Shown here one piece after another: positions 23,145 through 35,749 of a DNA stretch of 64,000 nucleotides. This DNA comes from Brasenia schreberi (taxonomy: Eukaryota; Streptophyta; Magnoliopsida; Nymphaeales; Cabombaceae). Both the position numbers and the translations under genes were made by a program. The stretch covers positions 3,719,001 through 3,783,000 of the forward strand of contig JAYKKT010000040.1 of assembly GCA_036023115.1 (NCBI GenBank), read 5' to 3'. Position 1 is the first letter of the stretch. Every line of letters begins with the position of its first letter. The notes under the pieces were generated by a model, which made no database searches, was not told where the DNA came from, and saw only the letters and a program-made list of their open reading frames with translations.

Positions 23145-26100
23145 TGCATCGGGCTTTGCTTCTCCGTCAGTTGAAGGGGAGAGCCCTCCCGTCGTTGGGT
23201 TGTGTTCATCACTTCCAACCGCCTACGGATGTACGTAAAACTTCTTTCTTTCTTTCTCTTTTTCTCTCTCTCTGTGCGTTTTCCATTTTTCTCGTGCAAT
23301 CGTCATATGAGTCATTTGTGCCTGCATATCTGTAAATTTTAATTGCTGGGCCTATTTCTTCATCCAGTGCCCAGGGGCCCGATTTGCATTTTACTTTGTT
23401 GTACTTTTGGTATTCGTTCATTTTTTTGGGTCCAATTTCGTGTCTAAACAAGCAGAACCATCTGGAACCCACAGCGCTATAAGTGGAAAATTTTGATCAT
23501 TCGGTGCTTGAAAAAGGGGGTTGCTGAATGTGACCAGATTGGATTCAGTTCATACTCTTGAAGTTAATGTGAAGCGATCCCTTTGCTTATTTTATATTGT
23601 TTCTCCTCTGAATGTAGTACGAGTTTGAATTCTAACAATGACCGAATGAGGGCTTTGAAGTCTTCGCACTGTCACGTATTAAGTATCGTTTTAGATCACT
23701 ACCTACGGTATTTAGGCTGTGATTGAGATCCTAGTGTTGTTGGAAGCATGATTACCAAAATAGAATCCGCTTGGGTTTTCATCATGGTTTCTAAACACCA
23801 CTTTTTTCATTGGTTTGTCACCAAGTGTATGCTTCGAGGTCATGGTTTTGGCAATGACGACGTTATTATGGTACTGGAACACCACAGTTGGGGTCATTTA
23901 CATAGCCCAAAACCTTTCCCCATGCATGGTTTCTGTGATTTTTGTTCCCAAGCAACAAAAGCTTCTCACGTAATATTGAATGGCTGGAAATACCGTCTCA
24001 CATTTGTTTTCCCAAAGAGAGGCTTAGTTGGTCTATTTTCTTGCATTGACTAGATTAGTGCTTTCTAAATCTTCATGCATCACATTCTTAGTTTGTTTTT
24101 ATGTCAAAACGTGAGTTATTTAGTTGTTAATTCAGGGTACTTCTTTTCGAAATTATCATTTGACATGCTAACTGAAAAAAGTTGGGAGATAGTAGATTAC
24201 CACAACTTGCGATGATTATGAGGGTCTAGGATTCTAGAAAGCTTGGTGTAACATTATCAGGAACACTTACCAGGAGCCTGGTAAGCTGCAAAGAAACTGT
24301 CATACGAAAATGTAAAGGGAATTCTTCTAGCAGCTTCTTCTATAAATGATTAAGTGTCAATTAGTACCGCCATAAAGGCATAAACAACAACAACTAAGCT
24401 TTTCTCCATACTAGACGGGGTCAGCTACATGGATTCTTTGTTTCCAGAGAGCCCTATCATGTGCCATATTAGCAGTTAACTCAATTAGTACCGCCATACA
24501 GGTATAAAATTGTTTGGTATTTAGATGTGCATATAAAGTATGTGCAACGTCTTACATGAACTCGAAGGATGCAAAGAGTAATTTGAACTTCAAAATATTG
24601 ACAATTTTTGTAATGAATTTAATTTGAACTATTTCCTGTGACTCCTGATTTCATTCTGACCATGTTGCAATAAATTTCATTTTTCCCTTTCTGTCTATGT
24701 AAGCATTCAAGTCCTATGGACATCATTTATGTATTTGAGCTCTTTTTGTGAATTCAAGCAGAGAGCCTTATTGGTCTGCTCGTGCAAAGGATTTTCAACT
24801 GCACATCGTCATAATGCATCATCAAGTGCTCCTCCTCCTGAGAAGCCTCCAAGCTCAAGTGCCCGAGCATTAATTCTCGGGAGTGCTGCTGCTGCCACCG
24901 TCTTTTTAGCAGCTCATCAAGCAGGGTACATAAAACTACCTGATGGTAATAAAGAACATAAATCTCATGCCACTAGTGGCATTGTTAGCGAAAAGCATAA
25001 AGATGCCGAGAACTTGGAACAGAACCTAGACATTTCAGGAGTCATCAAAGAAACAAATTTGTCTCCTACTGAAGAAGCGAGCCATCCTGCAATACTGAAT
25101 ACTAATGAACAACCTGAAGTTGAAGACACCAGAAGCACACATGGTATTCATGAGAGCAGTTATGAAGGAGAGAGTCAACATGATGAGGGAACAAGTGCCT
25201 GTATTGTGGAAAATGTGCTTCCTACTGAAGTTAAAGATGATAAACCCACTTTTTCTGAGGACAATCTGACATCAAAAGATGAGGTTGTTGCATGTGAAGC
25301 ATCAGAAGAAGGTGCTTCTCATATTTTGCAGCATGAAAACAGACCTGTGTTGCAGGATAAGAGTGTTGAAAAGGAATCGAAAGAAAACGCTGAGGGGCCT
25401 GCAGGTCTAGTTGCACTCGATGAGCCTGTTTTGTCCAATACACCACAGGTTTGTAGCCCTTTGTCTTTTCTTCTAATAATATCCCTTGGCAATTCTTTCT
25501 GTGAACTTGTGATTATGATTTAATTGGTTATGCATCTCAGGGGGCATGGTCTCTTACCTGGTTCTTTTGTGTCAATGAATATGCATGTCATTTGTCTTTT
25601 CTCAAATGTCAAGTTGTGCACTCCGTAGTTTGGCAATGATAGCGACCTTCTGCCCCTTAGACTGCTTTTGACGAGCTATAGATTCTATTTTATTTCCGTT
25701 CATAGTTACTAGCACCAAGCATTGTTCTTGTGTCACCTCTTTGTTGGCTGTGAAGGTTATTGCATGAAAATGCAATGATTTCTGGGTTGTTTATCTATAA
25801 GACTTTAAATGTGGCCATAGCATGCCACAACTCTAGAACTCATCCCTGCAATATGGATAAAAAAGCACCGAGTGAGATATGGACATGAAAAAATATTCCC
25901 CCATATAAATAAAAGAGATGCAAAAGTCTCATGCAAAAAACTTAAGGTTTGTAAATTTGACCAGAATAGAGTGTTTTCTTGTTTCTGTTCAGCCTGTGGT
26001 ATGTCTGAAAGTACCACGTTGGTGCCACATTTGTTGCACTTTTCACAGGCAATTTATGCTGGAAAGACTATCTGTGTTTATTTTCTTATTGGGATTGTCT

Positions 26101-29100
26101 GTCGCTTTGATGACGTTGATCAAAGTGGTATTTTCATGCTAGGATTCTTATTGATTATCTATTCAAGAGCAAAAGGAGAGCTTCTAGGATGCAAAAATTT
26201 GCTATTTTACATCTTGTGGTACTTGAAATTAAGCATTCAGATAAAGCAGCTGGTCTAAATGTGACACCTAAAACCTGGATTGATTTCTATGAGGTTGGAG
26301 AGCTTTTGATGGGTTACCTAAGAAAGAAACTAAATAATGTATTTTGATTATAACAATAGAGACCGTGAAATGGTTCTACTTTTGCTAGGGCATAGGTAGA
26401 TGACCTGGAAACAGGTTCCTAAGAACGGTGAAAAATGTATTTGAGTATGCTAAAAAGACTGTCAACTCCAGCGCATTTAATCTAAGGCATAAGCAAATGA
26501 CTTGGAAATAAGCGTACTAATCAATTTAGCCTTTATAATTGAAAATTATTGTCTTATATGTAATTGGTTGTGCCGGAGATATCAGATGCCTGAGAAGTAT
26601 CAGTAGATAACAATCAACATAGAGCTGATAAAAGACCTTGAAAATTGAATTAACCTTCTGGCCAGCCACTCAGATGATTGAGGTAACTACTTCAACTGTA
26701 TGAATTTAATTATCTCATGGAGTCTTTAGCCTTATTTATATGCACTACCTAGCGTAAAAGGATGTTAGCCATTGCGATACAAATCTTGGCCTATGGTCTG
26801 CTATAACATGCATCTCCTGCTCAAGTTCTTTAGTCCAACCAAGATATGGATTGTTGGTGAATGGGTGGTTATTTGTCTTTTCTCTTTTACCATCCATGAG
26901 AGATATGCTTATCTATGACATTGTCACTCCTATAATTAAAGTTTGCTTGCTTGGTTTCTTTTCTTGTCTGTTTGACAGTGTTGCTTTTTTCTTAACTTGG
27001 CTATGATTTTTATGTCTTTTATTTGACAGTCTATTTATCAACATATACAGGAGAAGGAAAAGGAAGTGCCACAGAAGAGCTTGGATGAATCTCTCTCTGA
27101 TACATATCTTCTTCAGAATGAGGTCGTCTCTACTCTTCCAGGGAGGGGCAATCATCTGGATAATGCTGCAGAACAAAAGGTCTCGTGGCAAGAACTTGTG
27201 TTTTTTTTCTTGCTTTCTATTTAGACTGACTGAAAGATGGTCTGAAATGAAGGTTTCTCCAAGCAATAATGATGCTGACACTTCTAAAGATGGAAAAGTA
27301 GTACTAGACTTAATAGAAGTCATTCATGCTGCTGAACGGAAACAAGCTGAATTAGATGCTTGCATGTTTGCTGAAGAAAAACGGTCACTGGAGGTTGTTA
27401 GTTTTGAGACTGAGACCTATTACATTTTGAGATTACAGTTCAGTTTTTAGGTATTTATTGTCCCTTAGCAATGTTAGTATGTGTGACGACTCATACTTGG
27501 TACCCAGGATAAGTACAAGAAGGAACTGAAGGATGCTTGGGCAAGGGAACTTATGTATGCCGAAGAGGCAGCAAGCTTGGATAAGGTACAAAACGAATCT
27601 TAGATGTGTATTCCCTTATTGCCATGTGTATAATAATGCTATCCTGTTTGCTTTTACTTTTGTCACTCTGTGTTTCTCATTCTGCTAATGTGTCTGGTTT
27701 AATCCATTTTTTATATGAATCATTAGCTTTCGGTCATCGTTACCTTTATGTTGATGTTATTATAGTAATATGAATAAACTTTGGTAAGAAACTTCAGCAG
27801 TTCATTCTTTTATGTTTCTTTTCCATCACTTGAACTTTATGCTGTCCAGTATCTCTGTGCATAGTCTGGTTGTCTCTGTAAAGTGGAATTTTGCTGGAAA
27901 GCTTGAACGTCCAGTTGAGATGGTGCTGAGTTTTGTTGGTTGGAATATCATGAGAGGCTATTCTTTAGGTCATTGGATAAAATGCATTTGGATGACACAT
28001 AGATGCTTCCAAAATTTGAGGTTCTAGATCCATCGTTTCCTTGGCGTGTTCTGGTTCTCCCGGTAATATTTTATGAGCTATGCTGATAAAACAGCTTCTT
28101 CCTACAACGTTACTTCCAGTGACCCCTTGAAGGTTATTTGCAGAAATGGCAGTATACGATTTATTATTGATTGTGGCTATTCCTTGTGGATCTGGGTAGA
28201 TTTTACAGCGGGATTTTTGTCCAGTACATTCTCTGTGCCTGTTTGAATGAGATTCCATTCATGAGCTGTGAGGGTTGGGAGTCTTTAACCTTCACTAGTT
28301 GCAACTATGGCTCTTAAAGCATCTATATCTCAATCTGTATTTAGGATGTTGCTGCCTAACAGCTCTCCGTGACAACACTTTAGTGTTTTGTTTTGGTTGT
28401 ATTTGCGTAGTGTATGAATGTTGCAGATTTCTTATTTTTCTTTGAATGGAGTTTGACCTTCTATGCCTTGTACATTTTATGCTCACTGGGCTAAAGTTGC
28501 AGATATCTGCTTTTTTCTTTGCATGGAGTTTCTGCTGGAAGCTTGAAACAAAAGTCTATGGCTGTTGATTCGCTCACAATTTCTATGAAGCCCTTTCCTC
28601 CATGATTTTGATTGTGTAATGATTCACCTGATAGTCCATTTAAAAGATAATAATAGACAGCATAACGTTGAGCTCTTTTTCCTTTGCAAGTTACCAAATA
28701 GTATCTTTGCTCCATTGTTCTGGATTGTTTGTGCAGGAGCTCAACAAAGAAAGAGCAAGGTCAGCTGCTTCCATTAAATTGGTTCAAGAAAAAGCAGATG
28801 AGAAGTTAAGGACTGACCTGCTGCTGAAGGTACTCGTTTTCTTTTACTGATGACGTGCATCCAGCTTAGCTTCAGTATTTTGCAAGCTGTAGTTTGTTTG
28901 GTAGCAGCAGCGAGCAGCATGAGGGCTTTACAACAACAACAACAACAACAACTAAGCCTTTTCCCATACCAGACGGGAGCACGAGGGCTTTATCGAGAGA
29001 AAAATAGAGTAGGAAATATTTAACTGGAAGGTCTTCAAATTGCCACGGAAGAGTTTCCTTCCCCGTTAGAATGCTGTTGACGCTGCAATCTTGTCATATT

Positions 29101-30816
29101 GCAGGAGGAAGAAACTGAGTTGCTGCTAAGAAAAGCTAAAGAGCTTGCAAAAGCAGAAACAGCAGCAGCCGTTGCAAGTGAGAAATCCGCCCAATTAGAA
29201 AAGCTGGCTGAAGCAAATCTTCATGTACGGCTTGTTCTTCAATTGTTCCTTGCAATCACCTTCAGTACCACATCCTTAAAAGCATCGTAGTTGACAAATG
29301 ACTTTTTAGTTACATCTCTTCACTCTGATTTTAGATTAATGCGTTATGCATGGCCTTTTATGCACAATCAGAAGAGGCACGCCAAATTCACTCTGTTCAC
29401 AAGCTTGTATTGGTAAGCTTTTGCTTTAATTATATTAATCATGTACCTTGTGTTTCAGTAAATGACGTAAAGGATTCTTTTCCAATCTTGTGCATTTAAA
29501 TTTGTGTTGCCATTTGGTATGCAGGGAATTATCGCCTTGGAAGATGCATTAGCTAAAGGTTTTCCAATTGAGAAAGAGATATCTTCTTTACAGGCTTCCG
29601 TTGAAGGCGTTGACAAGGACTCGTTTTTTGATTTCGTGCTATCATCTCTCCCAGATGAAACATTGAAGTTTGGCACTTTCACACACTTGCAACTAAGCCA
29701 AAAGGTATTTTCTTAAGCAAAAGCTAGGAAAGCTGAATCAAAGGATAAAAAAGATTTGTACTCCAGCCTACCCATGGTTGTGCTCTTGCATGTACACGAT
29801 ATGCTTCACACACAATTCACACGTGCATGGGATTATTGTACCTAAACTCCATTATGTAAAGATTCTGAAGTCTAAATAACAATGAGTGGACATCATAATT
29901 AGCACAATTGGTTAACGCATTTATAAATAAATAAGACTAAAAACAATACTAAATAAATAATCTAAGTTTAAGGTTGGAATGTAAGCTATGACAGGAAACT
30001 CAAAAGAAATGTCGTGAAGTAAACAAAAATAGATAATCAATAAAAAAGATAGATGAAATTCAAGCAAGTGGTGTTCCCGTGTCATGCACAGAATTGCAAG
30101 TTTGAAATCGCATTGGAAACTAAAGAAGAGAAAGTGGCAAAAGGGCACTTCTGCTTTTCCATGTACCACCAAGAAGACATATAATGTCCTTCTGGTCGGT
30201 TTGTACTCTCAATGGGCATGTCTATTTGTGATTGTGTAGTTGATGTTGGAAATAATTGTAACTCTGATGGAGATTGAACGTCTAAAACATTCGACTCATG
30301 GGTATTAGATTTGTGTAACCAACTTTGAGGTTCGACCTTGTAGTTTGAAGCCTTTAAAAGAACACTGCGGCATCTCACGCTCATACCTGCTGGAGGTGGT
30401 GGTTTGCTAGCCCATGCTCTAGCTTATGTTGCATCTGTTCTGAAGGTAGACAATCATTTACCTTTTGAAAGTTCATGCTTGTGATGTTCATTAGCAGTTA
30501 GTACCATTTCTAAATTGAGTTCTCCGAAAGAAGAAGCTGGTGGCAGCTTCTTAGCCCGCTGTTTCTGTCATTGGTATTGCAGGTGAAGGAAAATGCTGCG
30601 TCTGGAAAAGGTATTGAATCTGTGATTGCTCAAGTAGAGAGACTTCTAGCAGAAGGCAAACTTGCCGAAGCAGCAGATGCATTGGAGTTGGGTGTATCGG
30701 ATAGCCAGGCAGAGGGGCTTGCATCTGAGTGGGCACGCCTTGCACGAAACAGAGCAATAACAGAACAAGCACTCTCATTGCTTCAATCATATGCTACTGC
30801 TGTCAGTTCTACTTGA
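23144..30816 (+). CDS. MIC60: MICOS complex subunit MIC60 (mitofilin), 11 exons
   Basis: Inner-membrane protein that forms cristae junctions and, in plants, also takes part in lipid trafficking to mitochondria. Exons: 23144-23230, 24762-25448, 27051-27179, 27253-27393, 27508-27585, 28737-28829, 29105-29224, 29335-29412, 29525-29704, 30344-30445, 30583-30816. All introns are GT-AG and phase 0, giving 642 codons, about the length I know for Arabidopsis. The N-terminus is basic and presequence-like. A single membrane segment (ALILGSAAAATVFLAAHQAG, residues 65-84) comes next, then an acidic low-complexity stretch. From DGKVVLDLIEVIHAAERKQ the protein is coiled-coil. The mitofilin signature (TLRHLTLIPAGGGGLLAHAL, residue 540 on, and RNRAITEQALSLLQSYAT at the C-terminus) is intact. 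Introns 1 and 6 carry tiny LINE insertions. The 73-base intron 3 is the least certain junction. No disruption was seen. Confidence 0.95.
24385..24480 (-). mobile_element. 96-bp RTE LINE 3' end in MIC60 intron 1
   Basis: Begins CAACAACAACTAAGC, the reverse complement of the family 3' tail, and continues ACTAGACGGGGTCAGCTACA. A 28-base flank is repeated on both sides (24357-24384 and 24481-24508, two mismatches), so this is a real retrotransposition event with a long target-site duplication. Confidence 0.92.
28931..28978 (-). mobile_element. 48-bp RTE LINE 3' end in MIC60 intron 6
   Basis: (CAA)n followed by CTAAGCCTTTTCCCATACC, that is, only the last few tens of bases of the LINE. The 14-base flank GCATGAGGGCTTTA (28917-28930) recurs as GCACGAGGGCTTTA (28979-28992), one mismatch, so the insertion boundaries are exact. 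Confidence 0.92.
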
Positions 30817-33800
30817 ATCTTGAAAAACACCGACCCCATTGCCTGACTTGCTATTACATGACAACAACACCCTTTTTTCCTGAAATTTTTTGTGGATTAG
30901 TATTTTGGATCAAGAGAACAATTTCCTGTAATCGATCCTGGACAGAATTTGCGTCTCTGACCTTAAACTGCTTGAAGGGTCGCAAAATGCAGTTCAGTCT
31001 TTTCATAATGGTGCTTGGATCATGCACATGACATGAAGCATCATGGACTACGCAAGATTTTGTAATAATTCATTAATGAGAGGGAGATGATGGGATTCCA
31101 AAGAGAAAATTTGGAGGTCATATAATACTGTAATTTTATATTACAACGTGAATATGTGGAGGAATAAAGTTTCACTGAATTAACCATTCCGAAGCCACCA
31201 GGATGGCGCCCAGTTAATGTTATATGCTGCATTTAATTGTGAATTTGGCTGCAACTGTAGCTACCTTGCATATTTATCTCATTGAAACCGAAGCATCCTT
31301 TGTTGATCCCTTTCAAGGTTCTCAATGGAAACCTAAGCCTAATTGACGAATGTTTTTTCTTGTTTGATTGGAAAGAGATAATTCCGATGCTTGTGTTGGA
31401 GGCTTCATATTCCGGTGTGGATCAGCGAGGGTGGTCATGGTTGAACTGAAAAACTTTAAAGGGATTGATTTTCCTAGTCATTCTTCATTAGTGTTTACTG
31501 ATCATATGCACTTCAAGAATCCAATTATTTCTCTTCAATTTTATATTTTTCATAAACACGAGATTTTATGGTTAATGAAGAGGATGACTTTGGTCACAAC
31601 CTTGGGGACTACCACTTTCAGTTAAGGTTACGCATACCAAATTGAATGTAAAGTGTTTTGACATCTGATCCAGGAACCAGGATCCAACAGTTGCAGGAAG
31701 GCCTATCCCGCCGCCTCCAGAAAGCTCTTGTGCTTGAGATCTTTACAGTGAATTCATGTACGTGTTCTTCGGTATATGGGGAAGCCAACGCTAGATGCAA
31801 GCCCCAGGCATCCGATTCCTGACCTTCAACTTGTGAGTCGACCCTGAGTGAGCCATTGCTCTTTTGCACAACGACTCCATGTCTTTGTACCTACATATAT
31901 GTGCATGACACCGAAACTTTTTCCATCCTCCAAAGATGGCTAACATGTTTAAGTTCGGCCTTATCAACTTTCAATTCAGTGTCCAACTTTTAGTATTGCC
32001 AACTTTGTTACTTCTCTCTATTTCTCAAAATCAAAAAAGTTGAAAAAGCCATGTGCAGTTCATGCAAAAAGGTGTGGAAAAGCAATACACTATGGCTTTG
32101 CTTGTCATCTTCTTGCACAACTGAGTATATGAAAGTTCAGTCTAACCTTAAATTATTCACTTTGAAGAAATTATTGATTTATCTTCTTAAACCAAATACA
32201 TGGCGGCTTTTCATGTTTTATCACTCTCCATTCAATAGTCAAATTATGTCCAATACGTGAGATTTTATTGGCTTAATGGAACCGCATGAAGTGATGCAAG
32301 AGTAATCATGAAATGCTTTGCATTAATTTTCTATATTTTGTGAGCCCAAGAGCATGTTTGGTACAATGTGAAACGCTACCAGAATTGCCGAGGGCAATGA
32401 TCCTACCGACAAAGATCATGAAATCAACGTCTCTTAAACCACGGTATCTGGAAGCCCACAAGGATGTCAGTCTAATCTGGTTCGAGGCTGATTGGCCCAC
32501 TTTGAGGGTAAAGCTTTGTCTCCATTCACAAGACTCCAACTCGAGACCTTGCTTAAGGGAAACAAGTGCCTAACCAGTTGCAGCGTTGGATATGGGTATG
32601 GATATGGGTTCAGTGCTTGACTTGGATTATAAGGGGGTCCCAAAATAACTACGGATACTTGGTTTGGATGTTTTTGGCCTCCAAACCAAGCAAGCTTTCC
32701 AAAACAAATGGATAACGTTAGTATTAATGGTTAGGGTTCAACTATAATTTTGCAGTACTAGATTACTAGAACTAAACGACCCAATCGCATTTTAGATAAC
32801 AAATCCATATTTTGGTTCCGTTTCAGATGACTCATTGCAGTACTGGATAAGATCCCAGTAAGTGTATTTTATATGTAAATGATGCAGTGTGATTCAGATT
32901 CGGGTGTCTATTTGCGTTCAATCACTGAATACTGAATCTGAATCCAGTTATTAGTCGAATCCTGTTTTCATTTCAAACCTGAGCAAAAATGGGTTGTGAT
33001 TATCGGATATTCATGTCTAAATCCACACAATCGAGCACCCCATGGCCTATTTAGAGTCCTGACTAAATAGACGCAAGGGGTGCTGTGAGTTCAACCATAC
33101 TGATTTATTTTTTTGTTACATTAGTGAGAGGCTTAAGCCAGTTATGCACACCGCAAAAATCGAATTGACTACCTGTAGACAGCCCTTCCAGGTGAGCTAA
33201 CGTTTTGAGTAGCACGATATGCTTCTATAAAACGACTCATCATCCGAATTGAATAGAAGAGAGTGTGTGGTAAGTGTTAATCCCATTTGCACAATCAACG
33301 ATAAATATTTAAATTTAATATTATATTATTGTGCATTAAATTTAAACTAATTTAATCTAAGCATATCAATACATTTTGTTCAAATCTTTATTATTGATCT
33401 TGTTAATTAAATGGTAGAAATGTTTGAATAAATTTAAGCATAAATGAGATTGAGCACAAACCAATATATATAATATAAAGAGAGAGAAAGAGGGAGGGAT
33501 AATGGTAAATGAATAATAAATTGTTATGCATACACATCTCTATTGTTGGATTGACATAACTAAAGTTGAAGATTTAAATTAAAATTTGATATTATACTTT
33601 TGTATGTTGCATTTAATGCTTCATTAAATACTTGTTACTTTGTCACCTCAACCATTCATCGAAAGGTTTATACAATGAAAGAAATTATGCATTTACTAAT
33701 ATATATAATGAATGGGAACTCAAGGAACATAAACTCCCGGACCCAAGGCTCGAAGTCTGGTGCACTCAATTATTTATATACACCGTAACATGACCCAAAT

Positions 33801-34145
33801 GGAACACGAAAGAAAAGTGGGTAAAATAGGTACACGATGTAGAACCCTTACAACTGTCGCCGTCACTGGTTTAGGTTTTAGTGCACTATTTGGCTTGATT
33901 GTTGAAACAAACTTGATTAGAGGAACTTACCTAGTAACCTCATTAATTTGTATCGGGTTCTGTGTCATTACTAAGAATGTAATGACACGACCATGAAACA
34001 CAAAATGTCCACACCAATTGAGTGACCCGGCATCAGCTCAAATTCTTGATGGTCATGCAACTAGAGATGGCAATATTAACTGGACTCATATAACCTCGAC
34101 CCAAATCCGACCTGATCAGGTTCATATCCCATATTTTCATACAGA

Positions 34146-34188
<43 letters not shown>

Positions 34189-34712
34189 GCTTAGTATATG
34201 CTAACAAAATTAGATGTTAACATAACTAAATCAAATCTCAATAATTTAATTTTACTGACCGATGGTTGATATTTAAATTTTAAAAACAAAGGTATACTTA
34301 CTTTTTACAAGTATAATTAATTTAAAAAAAACTATTAGTTTTTTATTTAAATTTCAATCATCTATCTTTCTTTCAAATTAGATAATAAAATTTGTTTTAA
34401 TAGACTAGCATATCATGCACTGTATATGTGCCTGTTTCGTATCTGTTGGAAAAAAGAGAACCCGAATCCGGAACGGGGTCCAAATTAGATTGGGTCCCAC
34501 GAATAAGGCAATTCTGCCCGTTCTCTTAGTGACCGTGGGGAAGAAAGAAACGCGCGCCGCGCTCAAGTGGGAGAAATCGCTTGGGGGCGCGTCTCTTCGA
34601 CTCTTCGTCCAATAAAACAAATCTTCCTCTCTCTCTAAAACCAATCGATCTTTTTCACTTTCCTTTTAGTTGATGCGTCGGAGTCTCAGAGGCTGAAGAT
34701 TCTTGAGTCTCC
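30817..34712. other. Intergenic, AT-rich, no gene recognised
   Basis: The first part (to about 31250) is probably MIC60 3' UTR and downstream sequence. The rest has only short unmatched open frames. A (TA)n microsatellite lies at 34148-34187. Confidence 0.45.
34148..34187. repeat. (TA)n microsatellite
   Basis: About 18 to 19 TA units seen directly. Confidence 0.95.
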
Positions 34713-35749
34713 ATGTTCTTTAAGGGACTTAACGCGTCCAAATGGTAAGCAATACAAGCGGAATATGTCACTTTTGATCGCCATTAGCTTTTGAGAGACT
34801 CTCGGATCTCTTTTCTTACATTTGAGATTGTTGGTCTTCTCTCCATCACCAATTTTAACTATCAGGAAGACGGCAATGAAGCTAGCAATTTCAAGGATTA
34901 AACTGCTGAAGAATAAGAGGGACGCGCAGCTCAAGCAGATGAAGCGGGACGTCGCCATGCTCATCGAATCCGTCCAAGAAACAACTGCCAGAATCCGGGT
35001 GTTTTCCTTTATTGAAGATTAGAACACGAGATTCTTGTTTTCCTTAAGTTGGTTTGTTTTAATAATGAGAGGAGAAAGGGGGAGACGGCAAAAGGATTAG
35101 GTGGTAATTTTTTACTGCGATTCCTCATTTTTCTTTCCAAATTCGGCTACTTAAGCCGCCTGAAGATGTTCTGATCTGTAAACACTGCTTCATCACCACT
35201 CTTTGTCTTGCCATTTGAGATTGACAATGTTCAGACAGTATCAACAACATGCATACGAGTTACCCATTCCTGGTTTCTAATTGTGATGCATATCAGGAAG
35301 GACCAACTAGCTTTCTAAGTGCAAGCAATAAGCATGGTGGCAAATATTCTTCTCGGTCGAGCAAGCAAGTCACAAAAATTCAATCACATGCATTATTTAA
35401 GTGATGAAGAGAAAACTGCTAGTTTTGGGGATAAAAAGTTCCTTACAAGGCATGGCAGCTGTTTCGTTCAACCAAATTCTAAGGGGCCCTCCGGCCCAGT
35501 TTTTGATGTTTCTGAAGGGAGCGAGTCTGAAATTTCAGTGATTATCGTCTAGCATACAGTGTTCACAAAATCAGCCCCTCCACAGGGTCACCGAGTAGAC
35601 GTGCTCCATCGTTGCCTTATTTCTCTGCTGACCCTATTAGAGGAAGCCCACCGGTAATGGAAGATCAGAAGGATGATAGGCGTAAATCGTTGCCTCATGT
35701 TCATCCAAAGCTTCCGGATTATGAATCACTTGCTGCATGATTTGAAGCA
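34713..35749 (+). pseudogene. IST1-like gene (ESCRT-III-associated), core lost
   Basis: IST1-like proteins regulate VPS4 in multivesicular-body sorting. Exon 1 (34713-34744, MFFKGLNASK) splices at GTAAGC to exon 2 (34866-34998), which reads AMKLAISRIKLLKNKRDAQL, then MKRDVAMLIESVQETTARIR, the first helices of the IST1 domain. Translation then runs into a TAG at 35020. The exons for the remaining IST1 helices (the EHV...YELIEIYCELI part known from the family) are absent. The C-terminal tail survives at 35561-35749: DRRKSLPHVHPKLPDYESLA followed by an in-frame TGA (35738-35740) before FEALK, where relatives have an arginine, so a CGA-to-TGA change is likely. A possible out-of-frame piece lies at 35337-35552. 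It is probably a pseudogene formed by internal deletion plus point mutation. Confidence 0.8.

Noticed and set aside
25872..26258. Open frame of 128 codons inside MIC60 intron 2
   Set aside because: Lies between proven exons, has no match and no fitting splice phase.
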